Shown: in pieces, positions 26,778 through 35,291 of the stretch
Layout: every line of letters begins with the position of its first letter
Numbering within the stretch: the stretch's first letter is position 1
DNA from: Aliishimia sp963721175
GTDB lineage: Bacteria; Pseudomonadota; Alphaproteobacteria; Rhodobacterales; Rhodobacteraceae
NCBI GenBank assembly: GCA_963721175.1
Contig: CAVRIG010000017.1
Location: forward strand, 124,001 to 188,000
Length of the DNA stretch: 64,000 nt
Reading direction: 5' to 3'
Position numbers and translations under genes: made by a program
The notes under the pieces: generated by a model
Told to the model about the DNA's origin: nothing
Databases searched by the model: none
The model's input: only the letters and a program-made list of their open reading frames with translations

Positions 26778-29700
26778 TCAGTCGTCGCAGGAGCCCGCAG
26801 GCTGACCCGTGAGCGTTTCGTACAGCAGCACGCTGTTCGAGTTGGCCCAGAAATTGCGGTAGGTCACCGACGCATTGGGCATACGGCGCACGCCGATGCC
26901 ACCCGTATCGCAGACCACGTATGCCGTCCCGCTGAGTGACGCCGAGCTGTCGAAGACCAGGGCGAACCCGCCATCGCGCGCGATGTGGCAGGTCCTGCAG
27001 GCCTTGGCGTAGACTTCGTGGTAGACGTTCGCCTGCGTCGACCAGCCTGCGGGAACCGCCGGTAGCTGGGGCGCGCCAGAGAACGGTCCGGTGTACCAGT
27101 TGTCGATCAGGTTCCCGACCGGCGTGCCGGTGTGGGCGGCATGCACCATCTGGTTCAACGCCGCGAAGTTGTCGAGTTCGGTGCCGGTGAGGGAGGTGTC
27201 GCCGAAATCCCAGCTGCGTCCGCCGGAATAGCGGAAGCTCGGCAGATCGAACTCGCGAAATCGGGCATGCTCCACCTTGTCGTTGCCGTTGAGGCTCGGC
27301 CCGCCGCCGTGACAGACCATGCAGAGGAACGGCACCGGCTTGGGCCCGAGCCCGTCGAGATCGGCAAAATTGATCCGCGGGGCTGGGCTTTCGCCTCCGC
27401 CGAAGACGTAGAACTGCACGGCCTCATCCGGATTGGCGGCCTGCGCGTCGAATTCCATCGTGACCGTGGCGCCGCGCAGGTTCGCATCCTTGCCTTCGGC
27501 TGCATCGGCGTTGCCCGCATCCTGGTCGGGCAGGCCGTAATTCGTGACGTAGCAGGAGAGATCGCCGGCATTCGGAAAATCGTCGCGGCAGTGCATGTCC
27601 CGCCCGAAGCCGAGGTCATTGTGGTTGAGGTAGGCCTGGTTCACGTAGCTCGGATCGCCCTGTCCGAGCCCATCCGCCCCGAAGCCGTTCTCGACCCACC
27701 ACTTGCCAAGCTCGTCCTTGTCACCGGCGGGGTCGATCGAATTGTAGTAGTCGGTCGCCTGCTGGCCTCCGTCCGCGGGATTGAAGGAGCCGTAGGGCCC
27801 CGTCAGAAAGGCGGGACGGCCGAACCCGTCGATGTCGCCATAGGGCGGGACCACACCCGGCGCGGCCGTGAGCAGGATCGGGTCGCCGCATTCGGTGTAG
27901 GGATAATCGGGCCAAAGGTCGTTGCCCGTCATCTGCGGCCGCGCGTCGGTGTTGATGATGTCGTCGAGCAGCACGACCTCGGTGCCGGAAGACGTTCCGC
28001 GCAGCTCCAGCCGAAGCGTGTTCGGCGGAAAGCTGGCGCCGTAGGGGATCCGGAAGATCGCGTGATACTGATCGTTGTCCAGCGGGGTCTCCTTCACCTG
28101 AACCGAATCCCCGCCATAGGAGACATAGGCGCGCATGGTCAGGTTCGACCATGCGGCGAAGTCCGAGCCGACTTCGAAGCGGGCGCAGGTCGAGACGGCC
28201 GGATCATTGCCCGAGACATCCATGTTCAGTGATGAGAAGTGTGACGTGGTGCCCACATAGCGCGGCCCGTCCCCCGTCGCCTGAAGGGTGCCCTGGCCCT
28301 CTTCCCGCCAGAACCCAGACTTCGTGTCATAAGACCATTGCGCGATCTGCGGTTTCGCCGAACTCGACTGGTAAGACGAGACGGGCGTCAGGATCTGGGC
28401 CTGCCTACCGGGCCGGAGTTGCAACTTGCGGCCGGCCATGTCGGTGAACTCGGCATAGAGCGCGCCGAAGCTCAGCAACTCGGCCCGCTCGCCGTTGGCG
28501 GTGATGGCCTGGTAGTCGCCGGGAATGGCCCGGACGGCGGGGTTCAGCGTGGCGATGGACGCCCGGACGACGCCGTTGAACGGCGTGCCATCCTCGTATG
28601 CGAAGGAATTCGCCTCGAGTTGGATCTGGATGCCGCGACGGTCGCACTCCTGCTGCTCTCGCAGGTATTCCAGGATCGCCGTCTCCGCCGATTGCGTTCC
28701 GGTTTCGCGCGAAAGCTTCGGATCCTTGCGGGCTGTCGAGAAAGGATCCGAAAACCGGTGCAGTTCCGCCATGATGTCGTCGGTCACCATCCCCGGCAAG
28801 CGCCGGGTTCCGGCCTTCAGGTCCGTGGTCCGGGGCCCGGGTGCGACATCCGTGCGGGGTTCTTCGGTGTCATCCTTCGCCTTGGTCTCCGCGTCCTGCA
28901 TGGCGGCACCGAGGTACCGCCGCGGCGCAAGACGCCGGAGCTTGCAATTCTCCCCGAAGGCGTCGTCCCCACAGATACCGGCACTGCGCGTGTCCTCCAG
29001 CGTCCTGCCCTGATCGCTCGGAAACGTGAAGACCTGGGCGCGCAGGAGCTTGTAGGTTTCACCCCGTGCGGAGCGGTCGAGGATGCGCGAGATCATCGCG
29101 AAGTTCGGATGCTCGATATTGAGCACGTAGCGCTTGTCCGCGTTCGGAGCCTGCGTCAGGCTGAACCATCCGTTTCCATCGGTGGTGTCGGTGGATCCGC
29201 CGAAGCCGATCGTCGCGCCCACGACGGGAAGTCCGGACGAGGCATCGATGACGCGGCCGCTCGCCATGATCACCTGCGCGCCCACCTCCATGTCGAAGCG
29301 GCGGAAGGCAAAGCCGCCGAAGCCGTCACGCGCGGTCACGTAGACGGTCTTGCGGCCCGGCGTCGCGCCGACTTCCCATTCCTCGGTCTCCGAGGTCGAG
29401 CCGGAGACCGCACCATCGTCCGTGCTGGCCAGTTTCCACCTGTACTCGACCGTGTGGCCATCGAGATCGCGGTTGGTCGTGACGACCTTCAACCGGTCCG
29501 AGGGCACGGTGGTCACCCGGGATTCGGTTCCATCGGTCGCGAAGATGGAGGTGATGCGCGGCGCCCGGTTCGGCAGGCCGAGGTCGACGCGCAGGGGGGC
29601 TGTGCCGACCGTCACCATCTGGTCGATCAACGCGTTCTCGCATTTCGCGCGCAGAAGGAAGGTGTCGGCCTTGGGCAGAAGGACGTACTCGCCTTGCGTG

Positions 29701-30233
29701 TTGGCCACGGTCGCCTGCCCGGCACCGCGTATCTCGGTCTTCACGTCCATCTCGAAAAAGGCGTCCTGCACCCAGCAGGGGCGCGCGTCGCCGGTGAGGA
29801 CCGACCCGTAGACGAGCGGCGGCTTCAGCGGCACCGGCACGTAACCCATCGCGATCAGCGCGCCGCTCTTTCCGGACGACCGCGCGCCGGAACTGCTCGC
29901 CAGCATGTCGGAGGCCACGACGCGGCGACAGCCGGAGACGCCCTGGAACTCCCAACAGAGCTGGTAGCGGTCGCCGGCATCCGCGGTCAGGCTGAACCGG
30001 CCGTCGAGCGATGTCTTGCCCGAAGCCGTGTCGGTGCCGTCGACCCGCAGCGATACATCCACATCCGCCAGTTCGACGACGGTGGGTTGCTGCTGGGTGG
30101 TAAGTTCCGTCACGAGGATGCCGGTGACGCGCACCTGATCCTGTGCTGCTGCCGAACTTGCCGATATGCAGAGCGTTGCGATTGAAAAGGAAAGGAATTT
30201 CGAGAGACGGGGAACGAGAGATACCGTGTTCAT
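26778..30233 (-). CDS. Large secreted di-haem c-type protein with N-terminal Ig-like regions
   Basis: An 1151-residue exported protein. A signal peptide (residues 1-30) ends at SSAAA-QDQ. The N-terminal half contains carboxypeptidase-regulatory/CNA-B-like beta-sandwich repeats (TASGKTSLDGRFSLTADAG, GRVIDASSGLPVVGATIGFG followed by TTDGNGWFSL) and a PKD-like segment (NRDLDGHTVEYRWKL). The C-terminal part has two haem c attachment sites, CMVCH at 971-975 and CRTCH at 1079-1083, so it needs the cytochrome c maturation system and works in the periplasm or outside. It is not a named multihaem cytochrome known to me. It stands alone; an AT-rich region with an inverted repeat lies upstream. Confidence 0.8.
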   Translation of the reverse strand: MNTVSLVPRLSKFLSFSIATLCISASSAAAQDQVRVTGILVTELTTQQQPTVVELADVDVSLRVDGTDTASGKTSLDGRFSLTADAGDRYQLCWEFQGVSGCRRVVASDMLASSSGARSSGKSGALIAMGYVPVPLKPPLVYGSVLTGDARPCWVQDAFFEMDVKTEIRGAGQATVANTQGEYVLLPKADTFLLRAKCENALIDQMVTVGTAPLRVDLGLPNRAPRITSIFATDGTESRVTTVPSDRLKVVTTNRDLDGHTVEYRWKLASTDDGAVSGSTSETEEWEVGATPGRKTVYVTARDGFGGFAFRRFDMEVGAQVIMASGRVIDASSGLPVVGATIGFGGSTDTTDGNGWFSLTQAPNADKRYVLNIEHPNFAMISRILDRSARGETYKLLRAQVFTFPSDQGRTLEDTRSAGICGDDAFGENCKLRRLAPRRYLGAAMQDAETKAKDDTEEPRTDVAPGPRTTDLKAGTRRLPGMVTDDIMAELHRFSDPFSTARKDPKLSRETGTQSAETAILEYLREQQECDRRGIQIQLEANSFAYEDGTPFNGVVRASIATLNPAVRAIPGDYQAITANGERAELLSFGALYAEFTDMAGRKLQLRPGRQAQILTPVSSYQSSSAKPQIAQWSYDTKSGFWREEGQGTLQATGDGPRYVGTTSHFSSLNMDVSGNDPAVSTCARFEVGSDFAAWSNLTMRAYVSYGGDSVQVKETPLDNDQYHAIFRIPYGASFPPNTLRLELRGTSSGTEVVLLDDIINTDARPQMTGNDLWPDYPYTECGDPILLTAAPGVVPPYGDIDGFGRPAFLTGPYGSFNPADGGQQATDYYNSIDPAGDKDELGKWWVENGFGADGLGQGDPSYVNQAYLNHNDLGFGRDMHCRDDFPNAGDLSCYVTNYGLPDQDAGNADAAEGKDANLRGATVTMEFDAQAANPDEAVQFYVFGGGESPAPRINFADLDGLGPKPVPFLCMVCHGGGPSLNGNDKVEHARFREFDLPSFRYSGGRSWDFGDTSLTGTELDNFAALNQMVHAAHTGTPVGNLIDNWYTGPFSGAPQLPAVPAGWSTQANVYHEVYAKACRTCHIARDGGFALVFDSSASLSGTAYVVCDTGGIGVRRMPNASVTYRNFWANSNSVLLYETLTGQPAGSCDD

Positions 30234-30320
30234 GTCTAGGGCCCACCCTGGCTGAAGGTTCTGAGAAATGCTTTTAAATAATGGTCAAAAATTCAGCGTA
30301 ATGGCTTAACTCTACCGCAA

Positions 30321-30338
30321 ATTGCACAATAATGCAAT
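30321..30338. promoter_or_regulatory. Inverted repeat upstream of the di-haem protein gene
   Basis: Six-base arms ATTGCA and TGCAAT separated by CAATAA, in the AT-rich 230 bp between the di-haem gene start (30233) and the nuclease gene. The position suits an operator or promoter element; no regulator is identified. Confidence 0.3.
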
Positions 30339-30465
30339 CTTCGGTTGGTGCGTTGATCAGCTTGAGAGTATGCTCGGGGATCGATCTGCACGGTCTGCGA
30401 TGCCGTCCTGAGCGTCAGGAGGCAGTGCGATTTCTCTCAACGAACCCGCTGCACGACGGGCGCGT

Positions 30466-30960
30466 TCAGGTCCTGCAGGTCCGGTAATGGTCGCCGGAAA
30501 AGCGGCAATATTCGATTGCCGTTCCGCTGTCGATCATGGCCGCAGTGATGTCGCGGCCGTCAGGCAGGAAGCATTGTCCGACGATACGCCCGTAGCTGTC
30601 CACGTCACGTTGACGGCACCTCAGGATCTTGCCCGAAATGAGCCGCTTGAGCGCCGATGTGGCTCCGGGTCCGCCAAGCTGGTCCGTTTCCGGCGCATCG
30701 AGCCCCCAGACCCGGATGCTGACGTTTTGCGAACTTATCCGGAAGGTGTCGCCATCGACTGTCGAAGTCACGCGGCCCGAAAAGTCGATGCCCGACGGGG
30801 CAGGATCGGCAGCCGATGCGTGCAATGTCGCGCCCTCCTGCGACACGCAACTGGCAAGCATGAGGATCCCGCACAAGGCGGCAGCAACGACCAAACCGAG
30901 CGACCCCCGACGCAACCGTGTCGAGAAATACCATCGGCCGGAGTCGATCCGTAATGCCAT
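30466..30960 (-). CDS. Thermonuclease (SNase)-fold lipoprotein
   Basis: A 164-residue staphylococcal-nuclease-fold protein. An N-terminal hydrophobic segment ends with the lipobox LMLASC, so it is probably a lipoprotein. SNase signatures are present: VDGDTFRI, VRVWGLDAPETDQ (Arg, Asp and Glu equivalents) and DSYGRIVGQCFL (second active-site Arg), followed by ITAAMIDSGTAIEYCRF. The fold cleaves DNA/RNA in a Ca-dependent way. The Cys-rich C-terminus (CRFSGDHYRTCRT) may form a disulfide outside the cytoplasm. It is divergent from the small lipoprotein gene. Confidence 0.85.
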   Translation of the reverse strand: MALRIDSGRWYFSTRLRRGSLGLVVAAALCGILMLASCVSQEGATLHASAADPAPSGIDFSGRVTSTVDGDTFRISSQNVSIRVWGLDAPETDQLGGPGATSALKRLISGKILRCRQRDVDSYGRIVGQCFLPDGRDITAAMIDSGTAIEYCRFSGDHYRTCRT

Positions 30961-31213
30961 CGATCTTACCTCATCTGCGGAACTGGCTAGAGGCCCTCAA
31001 CCTCAGCCTGAAGTCACGAAGGAAGGGGTACAACCTTTTGTTGAAAAATTGATTGCCAAATGCTTTCAAACAGGCCGTTGGCGGAGCGAAGGCTTCTGCT
31101 GACCGAAAAACCCAGATCGTCGGCCAAGATTGAGGCGCCCGGGTTGTCAACGTCATCCCGGGATGAGACGAAGAAAGCACTCAAGGCACAACCAACGGGG
31201 AACAGGAGTTCAC

Positions 31214-31555
31214 ATGACCCATATCGCGAAAACAGTTGTCGGTCTGGCGGCGTTCGCCGCTCTTGCAGGCTGTGTCGAAGACACAGGCAACTCCGCTCTC
31301 ATGCCACCGGCGCCAGGCGGACCGCCCTTCATCGAAGGAAGCTTTGGCGCCAGCGACGCGGCCACCAACGCATGCCGCGACCTGCTTGCCTCCCAGACGA
31401 CCGGTGGCGTCAAGGTGGTTGGCTCCGAGTTTTCTCAGGCCAACAGTGCCGTCTACATGCGCGTCGGCGCGAACGGCGCCCCATGGCGGTGCCTTGTCTC
31501 GGACGACGGAAGCAATGCCTCCGTCACGTTCGTGGGCAGTGAAGGAACCCTCTGA
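31214..31555 (+). CDS. Small exported lipoprotein, unknown function
   Basis: A 113-residue protein with an AGGAG site before ATG 31214, a signal peptide and lipobox LAALAGC. The mature part has a paired-cysteine arrangement (ATNACRDLL ... APWRCLVSDDG) and a compact beta-rich region (VKVVGSEFSQANSAVYMRVG, NASVTFVGSEGTL). It resembles small outer-membrane-associated lipoproteins of Rhodobacterales, but I cannot name the family. The frame upstream of 31214 is not part of the gene. Confidence 0.72.
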   Translation: MTHIAKTVVGLAAFAALAGCVEDTGNSALMPPAPGGPPFIEGSFGASDAATNACRDLLASQTTGGVKVVGSEFSQANSAVYMRVGANGAPWRCLVSDDGSNASVTFVGSEGTL

Positions 31556-31562
31556 CAACAAA

Positions 31563-31594
31563 GGCTGATGTCCGAGGAGGCTTGGGCATCAGCC
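31563..31594 (+). terminator. Possible terminator hairpin after the small lipoprotein gene
   Basis: An 11-bp stem with one G-T pair (31563-31573 with 31584-31594) and ten-base loop, eight bases past the stop. No T-run follows, so intrinsic termination is uncertain. Confidence 0.4.
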
Positions 31595-31733
31595 GCAAGT
31601 TCAATGGGGCCATTTCGACGACAGGCATGCCATCGAGCGGGATTGTTGCGCAGACAACAATTGCTTGCGATGGCAGCCTTTTCACCCGCCTGAAATATTG
31701 CGTCCAGGTCGCGAACGAGACGAACGGCCTCGC

Positions 31734-32453
31734 CTACCTGCCAAGCCACCCGCCATCGACCGCCAGAATCGCGCCATGGATGGCGGATGCGGCGTCGCTT
31801 GCGAGAAACACGACCGGCGCCGCGATTTCCTCCGGCGTCAGCCAACGCCCTACCGGAATGCGGGCCATCAGTTGCGCTTCCCGCTCCGGGTCCGACTGCA
31901 GCGCGGCGGTGTTATCGGTGGCGACGTAACCTGGTGCGACGGCGTTCACGTTCACCCCGTGCGAGGCCCATTCATTGGCGAAAGACCGGGTGAGATTGGC
32001 GATCGCCGCCTTGGTCGCGGCGTATCCCGGCACGAGGATGCCGCCCTCGAAACTCAGGACCGACGCGACGTTGATGATCTTGCCATGCCCGCGTGCGACC
32101 ATCTTGGCGCCCAGGTCGCGGGTCAGCAGGAAGGGCGCGTCGAGGTTCACGGCGATGACCGCGTCCCAATCCTCCGTCGGGTGTTCGGCCGCCGGCGCGC
32201 GGCGGATGATGCCGGCGTTGTTGACGAGAATGTCGATGCTCTCCTGTTCGAGGTCGTCCAGCAACCTGGAGATCGCGGCACGATCGGACAGGTCGCAGTC
32301 GCGCGGCTCCACACCTTCGGGCGGGTCCTGTGCAATGCGTGTCCCGACGCCGATCACTCGCGCCCCCGCACCGTGCAGCGCCCGGGCGATCGCTGCGCCG
32401 ATGCCGCGGCTGGCGCCGGTGACAAGTGCGGTCTGTCCGGTCAGGTCGGTCAT
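31734..32453 (-). CDS. SDR dehydrogenase, KduD-like (2-dehydro-3-deoxygluconate 5-dehydrogenase)
   Basis: A 239-residue classical short-chain dehydrogenase. It has the cofactor motif TGASRGIG, NNAGIIRRAP, the catalytic serine in NVASVLSFEGG and YAATK. GIIRRAPAAEHPTEDWD and the C-terminal PVVFLASDAASAIHGAILAVDGG resemble KduD, which acts in uronate degradation, but related enzymes use other sugar acids or hydroxy acids. Upstream on the same strand lie only gene remnants, so its original operon partners may be lost. Confidence 0.82.
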   Translation of the reverse strand: MTDLTGQTALVTGASRGIGAAIARALHGAGARVIGVGTRIAQDPPEGVEPRDCDLSDRAAISRLLDDLEQESIDILVNNAGIIRRAPAAEHPTEDWDAVIAVNLDAPFLLTRDLGAKMVARGHGKIINVASVLSFEGGILVPGYAATKAAIANLTRSFANEWASHGVNVNAVAPGYVATDNTAALQSDPEREAQLMARIPVGRWLTPEEIAAPVVFLASDAASAIHGAILAVDGGWLGR

Positions 32454-32548
32454 CGGCGGTTCAATCTCCCTGCAGGCTGCACGTTCGTGAGTGCAGCGCT
32501 TCAGCGCAACGTTGCAGGATCACCGCAGGATTGTCGATCATGTCATCC

Positions 32549-33112
32549 TCACACCAGCATGTTGCGGGGATCGGCGATCAGCCCTGCGTAATGCGCCAGG
32601 AAGCGCGCGGCGTCGGCGCCGTTGGTCACCCTGTGATCGCAGGAGAGATCCAGCGGCACCATCGGAACGGGGCGCGGGGTATCGCCGTCCCGGACGGTGA
32701 CGGTCTCGGTGCGCGTGATGGCCATCCGGAACGAGATCACGCAGCGATCCGCAGACAAAGAACTCCAACTGGCCCCGGGTCCGACTGCCGATCAAGCCAC
32801 CCTCCACACGATGTCGACAGCACGATAGAATCAGCAGATCGCGCCTTTTTCAACAGCCCCCGAGGCCACCTGCGCGAAGCGGCTCATCGGCTCTTCGGAG
32901 ACCGGACCGTACTGGCTGTAATAGACATCCCAGTACGACCTGTCGCCCCCAGCCGCCGGGGTCGGGGCCGGGGCGGCGGTTCCGGTATCATCCTCGGTGG
33001 CGATCGTGGTGCGGCCGAGGCGCTTGGCGAGCGCGTCGATATCCACCCTCCTGTTCGCGGGCAAGGCGGCGGGTGGACGGCGTGGCGATGATCTCCGACA
33101 TGAGCGTCGCCT
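32549..33112 (-). pseudogene. Remnant of 2-oxoacid dehydrogenase E2 (dihydrolipoamide acyltransferase)
   Basis: Three recognisable pieces of an E2 enzyme in broken frames: the peripheral subunit-binding domain (MSEIIATPSTRRLAREQ then, after a shift near 33055, VDIDALAKRLGRTTIA), a short start of the catalytic domain (SYWDVYYSQYGPVSEEPMSR) and the catalytic C-terminus (PLDLSCDHRVTNGADAARFL ending RNMLV at 32549) with the active-site His-Asp. The lipoyl domain and most of the acyltransferase core are missing. Deletions of this size are not sequencing slips, so I call a true remnant. It abuts the dehydrogenase remnant at about 33112. Confidence 0.8.
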
Positions 33113-33822
33113 GCCAACTGGCCGAAATATATTGGGTTTCCATGAACTCAAGCATGCCTTCGTGCCCGCCTTCGCGGCCGAGCCCCGATTGCTTGGTCCC
33201 TCCGAAGGGTGCGGCTGGATCGCTGACCAGCCCGCGGTTGAGGCCGACCATGCCGTAGTCCAGCCCTTCGCAGACCTGCAGCGCCCGCTTGAAGTCTTCG
33301 GAGAAGACATACGCGACCAGCCCGTACTCGGTGTCGTTCGCGTGCCGCAAAACGTCCTCCTGATCGCGGAACGTCTGGATTGCGGCCACCTGGCCGAAGA
33401 TCTCGTCATGGACGCAATCCACGTTCTCCGGCACGTTGGAGAGAACCGTGGGCGGGTAGAAGTATCCGACTCCGTCGTGCGCCCTGCCGCAGCATTCGAC
33501 ATTTGCCCCCTTGGCGACGGCGTCGGCCACGAACGCCTGCACCTTGTCGCGAGTTTCGGCATTCACCGGCGGGCCGACATCGACGCTAGGAGCGGTGCCG
33601 TCTCCGACCTTGAGCGCCGACATCCGTTCGACCAGCCGCGCCGTGAACGCGTCAGCGATATCCTCGTGGATTAGATGCGGTTGGCGGCGGTGCAGGCCTC
33701 GCCAAGATTGCGCATCTTGACCAGCATCGTGCCTTCGATGGCCGTGTCTAGATCTGCATCCTCGAAGCCGATGACGGGTGCGTTGCCGCCAAGCTCCATC
33801 GCCGGCTTCAGGACCTGATCGG
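33113..33822 (-). pseudogene. Remnant of succinate-semialdehyde dehydrogenase (C-terminal half)
   Basis: Only the C-terminal half of an NAD(P)-dependent GabD-type aldehyde dehydrogenase remains. It starts abruptly at KPAMELGGNAPVIGFEDADL (the catalytic Glu strand) and includes the catalytic cysteine region LGEACTAANRI. After a frame break near 33670 it continues with DEIFGQVAAIQTFRDQ, FGGTKQSGLGREGGHEG and ends at LEFMETQYIS. About 250 N-terminal residues, including most of the cofactor fold, are absent, replaced by a plus-strand transporter fragment. It is non-functional as it stands. Confidence 0.85.
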
Positions 33823-33900
33823 CCTGATCCTGATCGCGGTGCTGTTCCTCGACCGGCAGCTGAACCGGAAGGGCAAGGATGAGTTGAAGATACGACCGAC
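33813..33900 (+). pseudogene. C-terminal scrap of a sugar ABC permease (RbsC-like)
   Basis: About 28 codons reading DLIGLILIAVLFLDRQLNRK, a hydrophobic helix followed by a basic tail, as at the end of ribose-type permeases. It sits immediately before the RbsA-like remnant on the same strand, which is the normal rbsC-rbsA order in some operons. The junction with the dehydrogenase remnant cuts off the rest. Identification is tentative because the piece is short. Confidence 0.45.
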
Positions 33901-33902
33901 CA

Positions 33903-34871
33903 GACCCCGCATTGCGGCTCGAGGGGATCGTCAAGACCTTCCCCGGTGTCCGCGACCTCGATTGAGTCTCCCTGAGTGTTTTTCCCGGCGAGGTCCATGC
34001 GTTGATGTGTGAACGGCGCGGGCAAGTCCACGCTGATGAAGGTGTTGGGCGGGATCCATCAGCCCGCCGCGTCGCCTGGAAGAATCTCTACGACCGGACC
34101 AACGGGATCCTGAAGACCCTGAACGTCGGCTTCGACGCGCGCATGCGGGTCGGCGACCTGTCGATCGCCAAACAGCAGATTGTCGAGATCGCCCGCGCGC
34201 CGACCGTCGATCCCCGCGCGGTGATCTTCGATGAGCCGACAGCCTCGATGACCGATGCGGAAAAGGTCGTGCTCTTCAAGGTCATCGCCGACCTGCAATC
34301 GCGCGGCGTCGGCGTGATTTGCATCTCCCACCGGATGGAGGAGATCTTCAAGATCACCGACCGGATCAGCGTGTTGCGCGACGGCGAATGCAACGGCATG
34401 TTGCACACCGCGGAGACCAACGAGGGAGAAGTCACCCAGCTGATGATCGGCCGCAAGCTCGACCTCAGCCGCAATGAAGCCAAGCACGAAACGGGCGAGA
34501 TCGCGCTCGAGGTGCGCAACCTCAGCTGCGGCAAGCTCTTCTGGAATGTCAGCTTCAATGTCCGCGAGGGCGAGGTCCTCGGCTTCTACGGTCTGGTCGG
34601 AGCGGGTCGGACGGAGATCGCCGAGACGCTGTTCACGCGCGGGATCGACGTCGGCTAAAGATCGGAGATCCACAACCTGATCCGCGACCTGGCGGCGCAG
34701 GGCCACGCGGTGATCGTAATAGGCTCCGAAATGCCTGAGGTGCTGCATGTGTCGGACCGGATCGTGGCGATGTTTTCCGGCCGCGTGACGCGAGAAATCA
34801 ACGCGGCCGAAGTCACCGAAGACAGCCTGATCCAGGCGATTTCGGGGCTTGGGGCACAACAGGTGGCGTGA
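33903..34871 (+). pseudogene. Decayed sugar ABC transporter ATP-binding protein (RbsA/XylG-like)
   Basis: Pieces of a two-domain sugar ABC ATPase: ALRLEGIVKTFPGVRDLD, an in-frame TGA, VSLSVFPGEVHALM, then in another frame GKSTLMKVLGGIHQP (Walker A). A deletion then removes the Q-loop region. The frame resumes with RVGDLSIAKQQIVEIARAP, VIFDEPTASMTDAEK (Walker B), GVICISHRMEEIFKI and GFYGLVGAGRTEIAETLFTR. After a stop at 34658 and a second large deletion comes the C-terminus EIHNLIRDLAAQGHAVIVIG ... ISGLGAQQVA. A nonsense codon plus two internal deletions make this a genuine pseudogene. Confidence 0.88.
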
Positions 34872-35291
34872 CGCGAGAGCCGGATGTGCAGAGCGCTTCT
34901 CGCAGGCGCGCCCGGCCCGGTTCGCCAGGTCGGCGGCGAGCGGCCATCGCGAACGGCGCGACGGCCGCTTTCGGCGGAAAGATCTTCACGAGGCGCAGTT
35001 TCCGGAAGTGCCGACGCGGGACTCTGCTTCGATGTCAGGGGTCAACCACGTCTCGAGCTGGCGGATAGGCTTGCTGACCACGGCGTGGCTGACTATCATT
35101 CCGACGTGGCCTCGGTGAGCGACCTGCGACGCAGCGCACATTCGAAGAAGATGAAGGTGTCGAGCGGAGGCAGGCGTCGGCGATGACTTCTCATAATCTC
35201 TGGTTATCATCTGCCACGAGAATTTTCTCTGTTCTCTGACAAGTCGAGACGCGTTATCAGACGCGAAATCCGACTTGAAAGGGATCTCGCC
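34872..35291 (+). other. Intergenic stretch without recognisable gene
   Basis: About 420 bp between the ABC remnant and the M24 gene. Short frames on both strands carry no family motif. It may include further degraded sequence; the last 100 bp are AT-richer and likely hold the promoter of the M24 gene, whose ATG has AAGGGA upstream. Confidence 0.45.

Noticed and set aside
28338..30185. Long plus-strand open frame (615 codons)
   Set aside because: It is the antisense shadow of the di-haem protein, is rich in Arg/Gly/Ala without motifs, and the minus frame has a signal peptide and haem sites.
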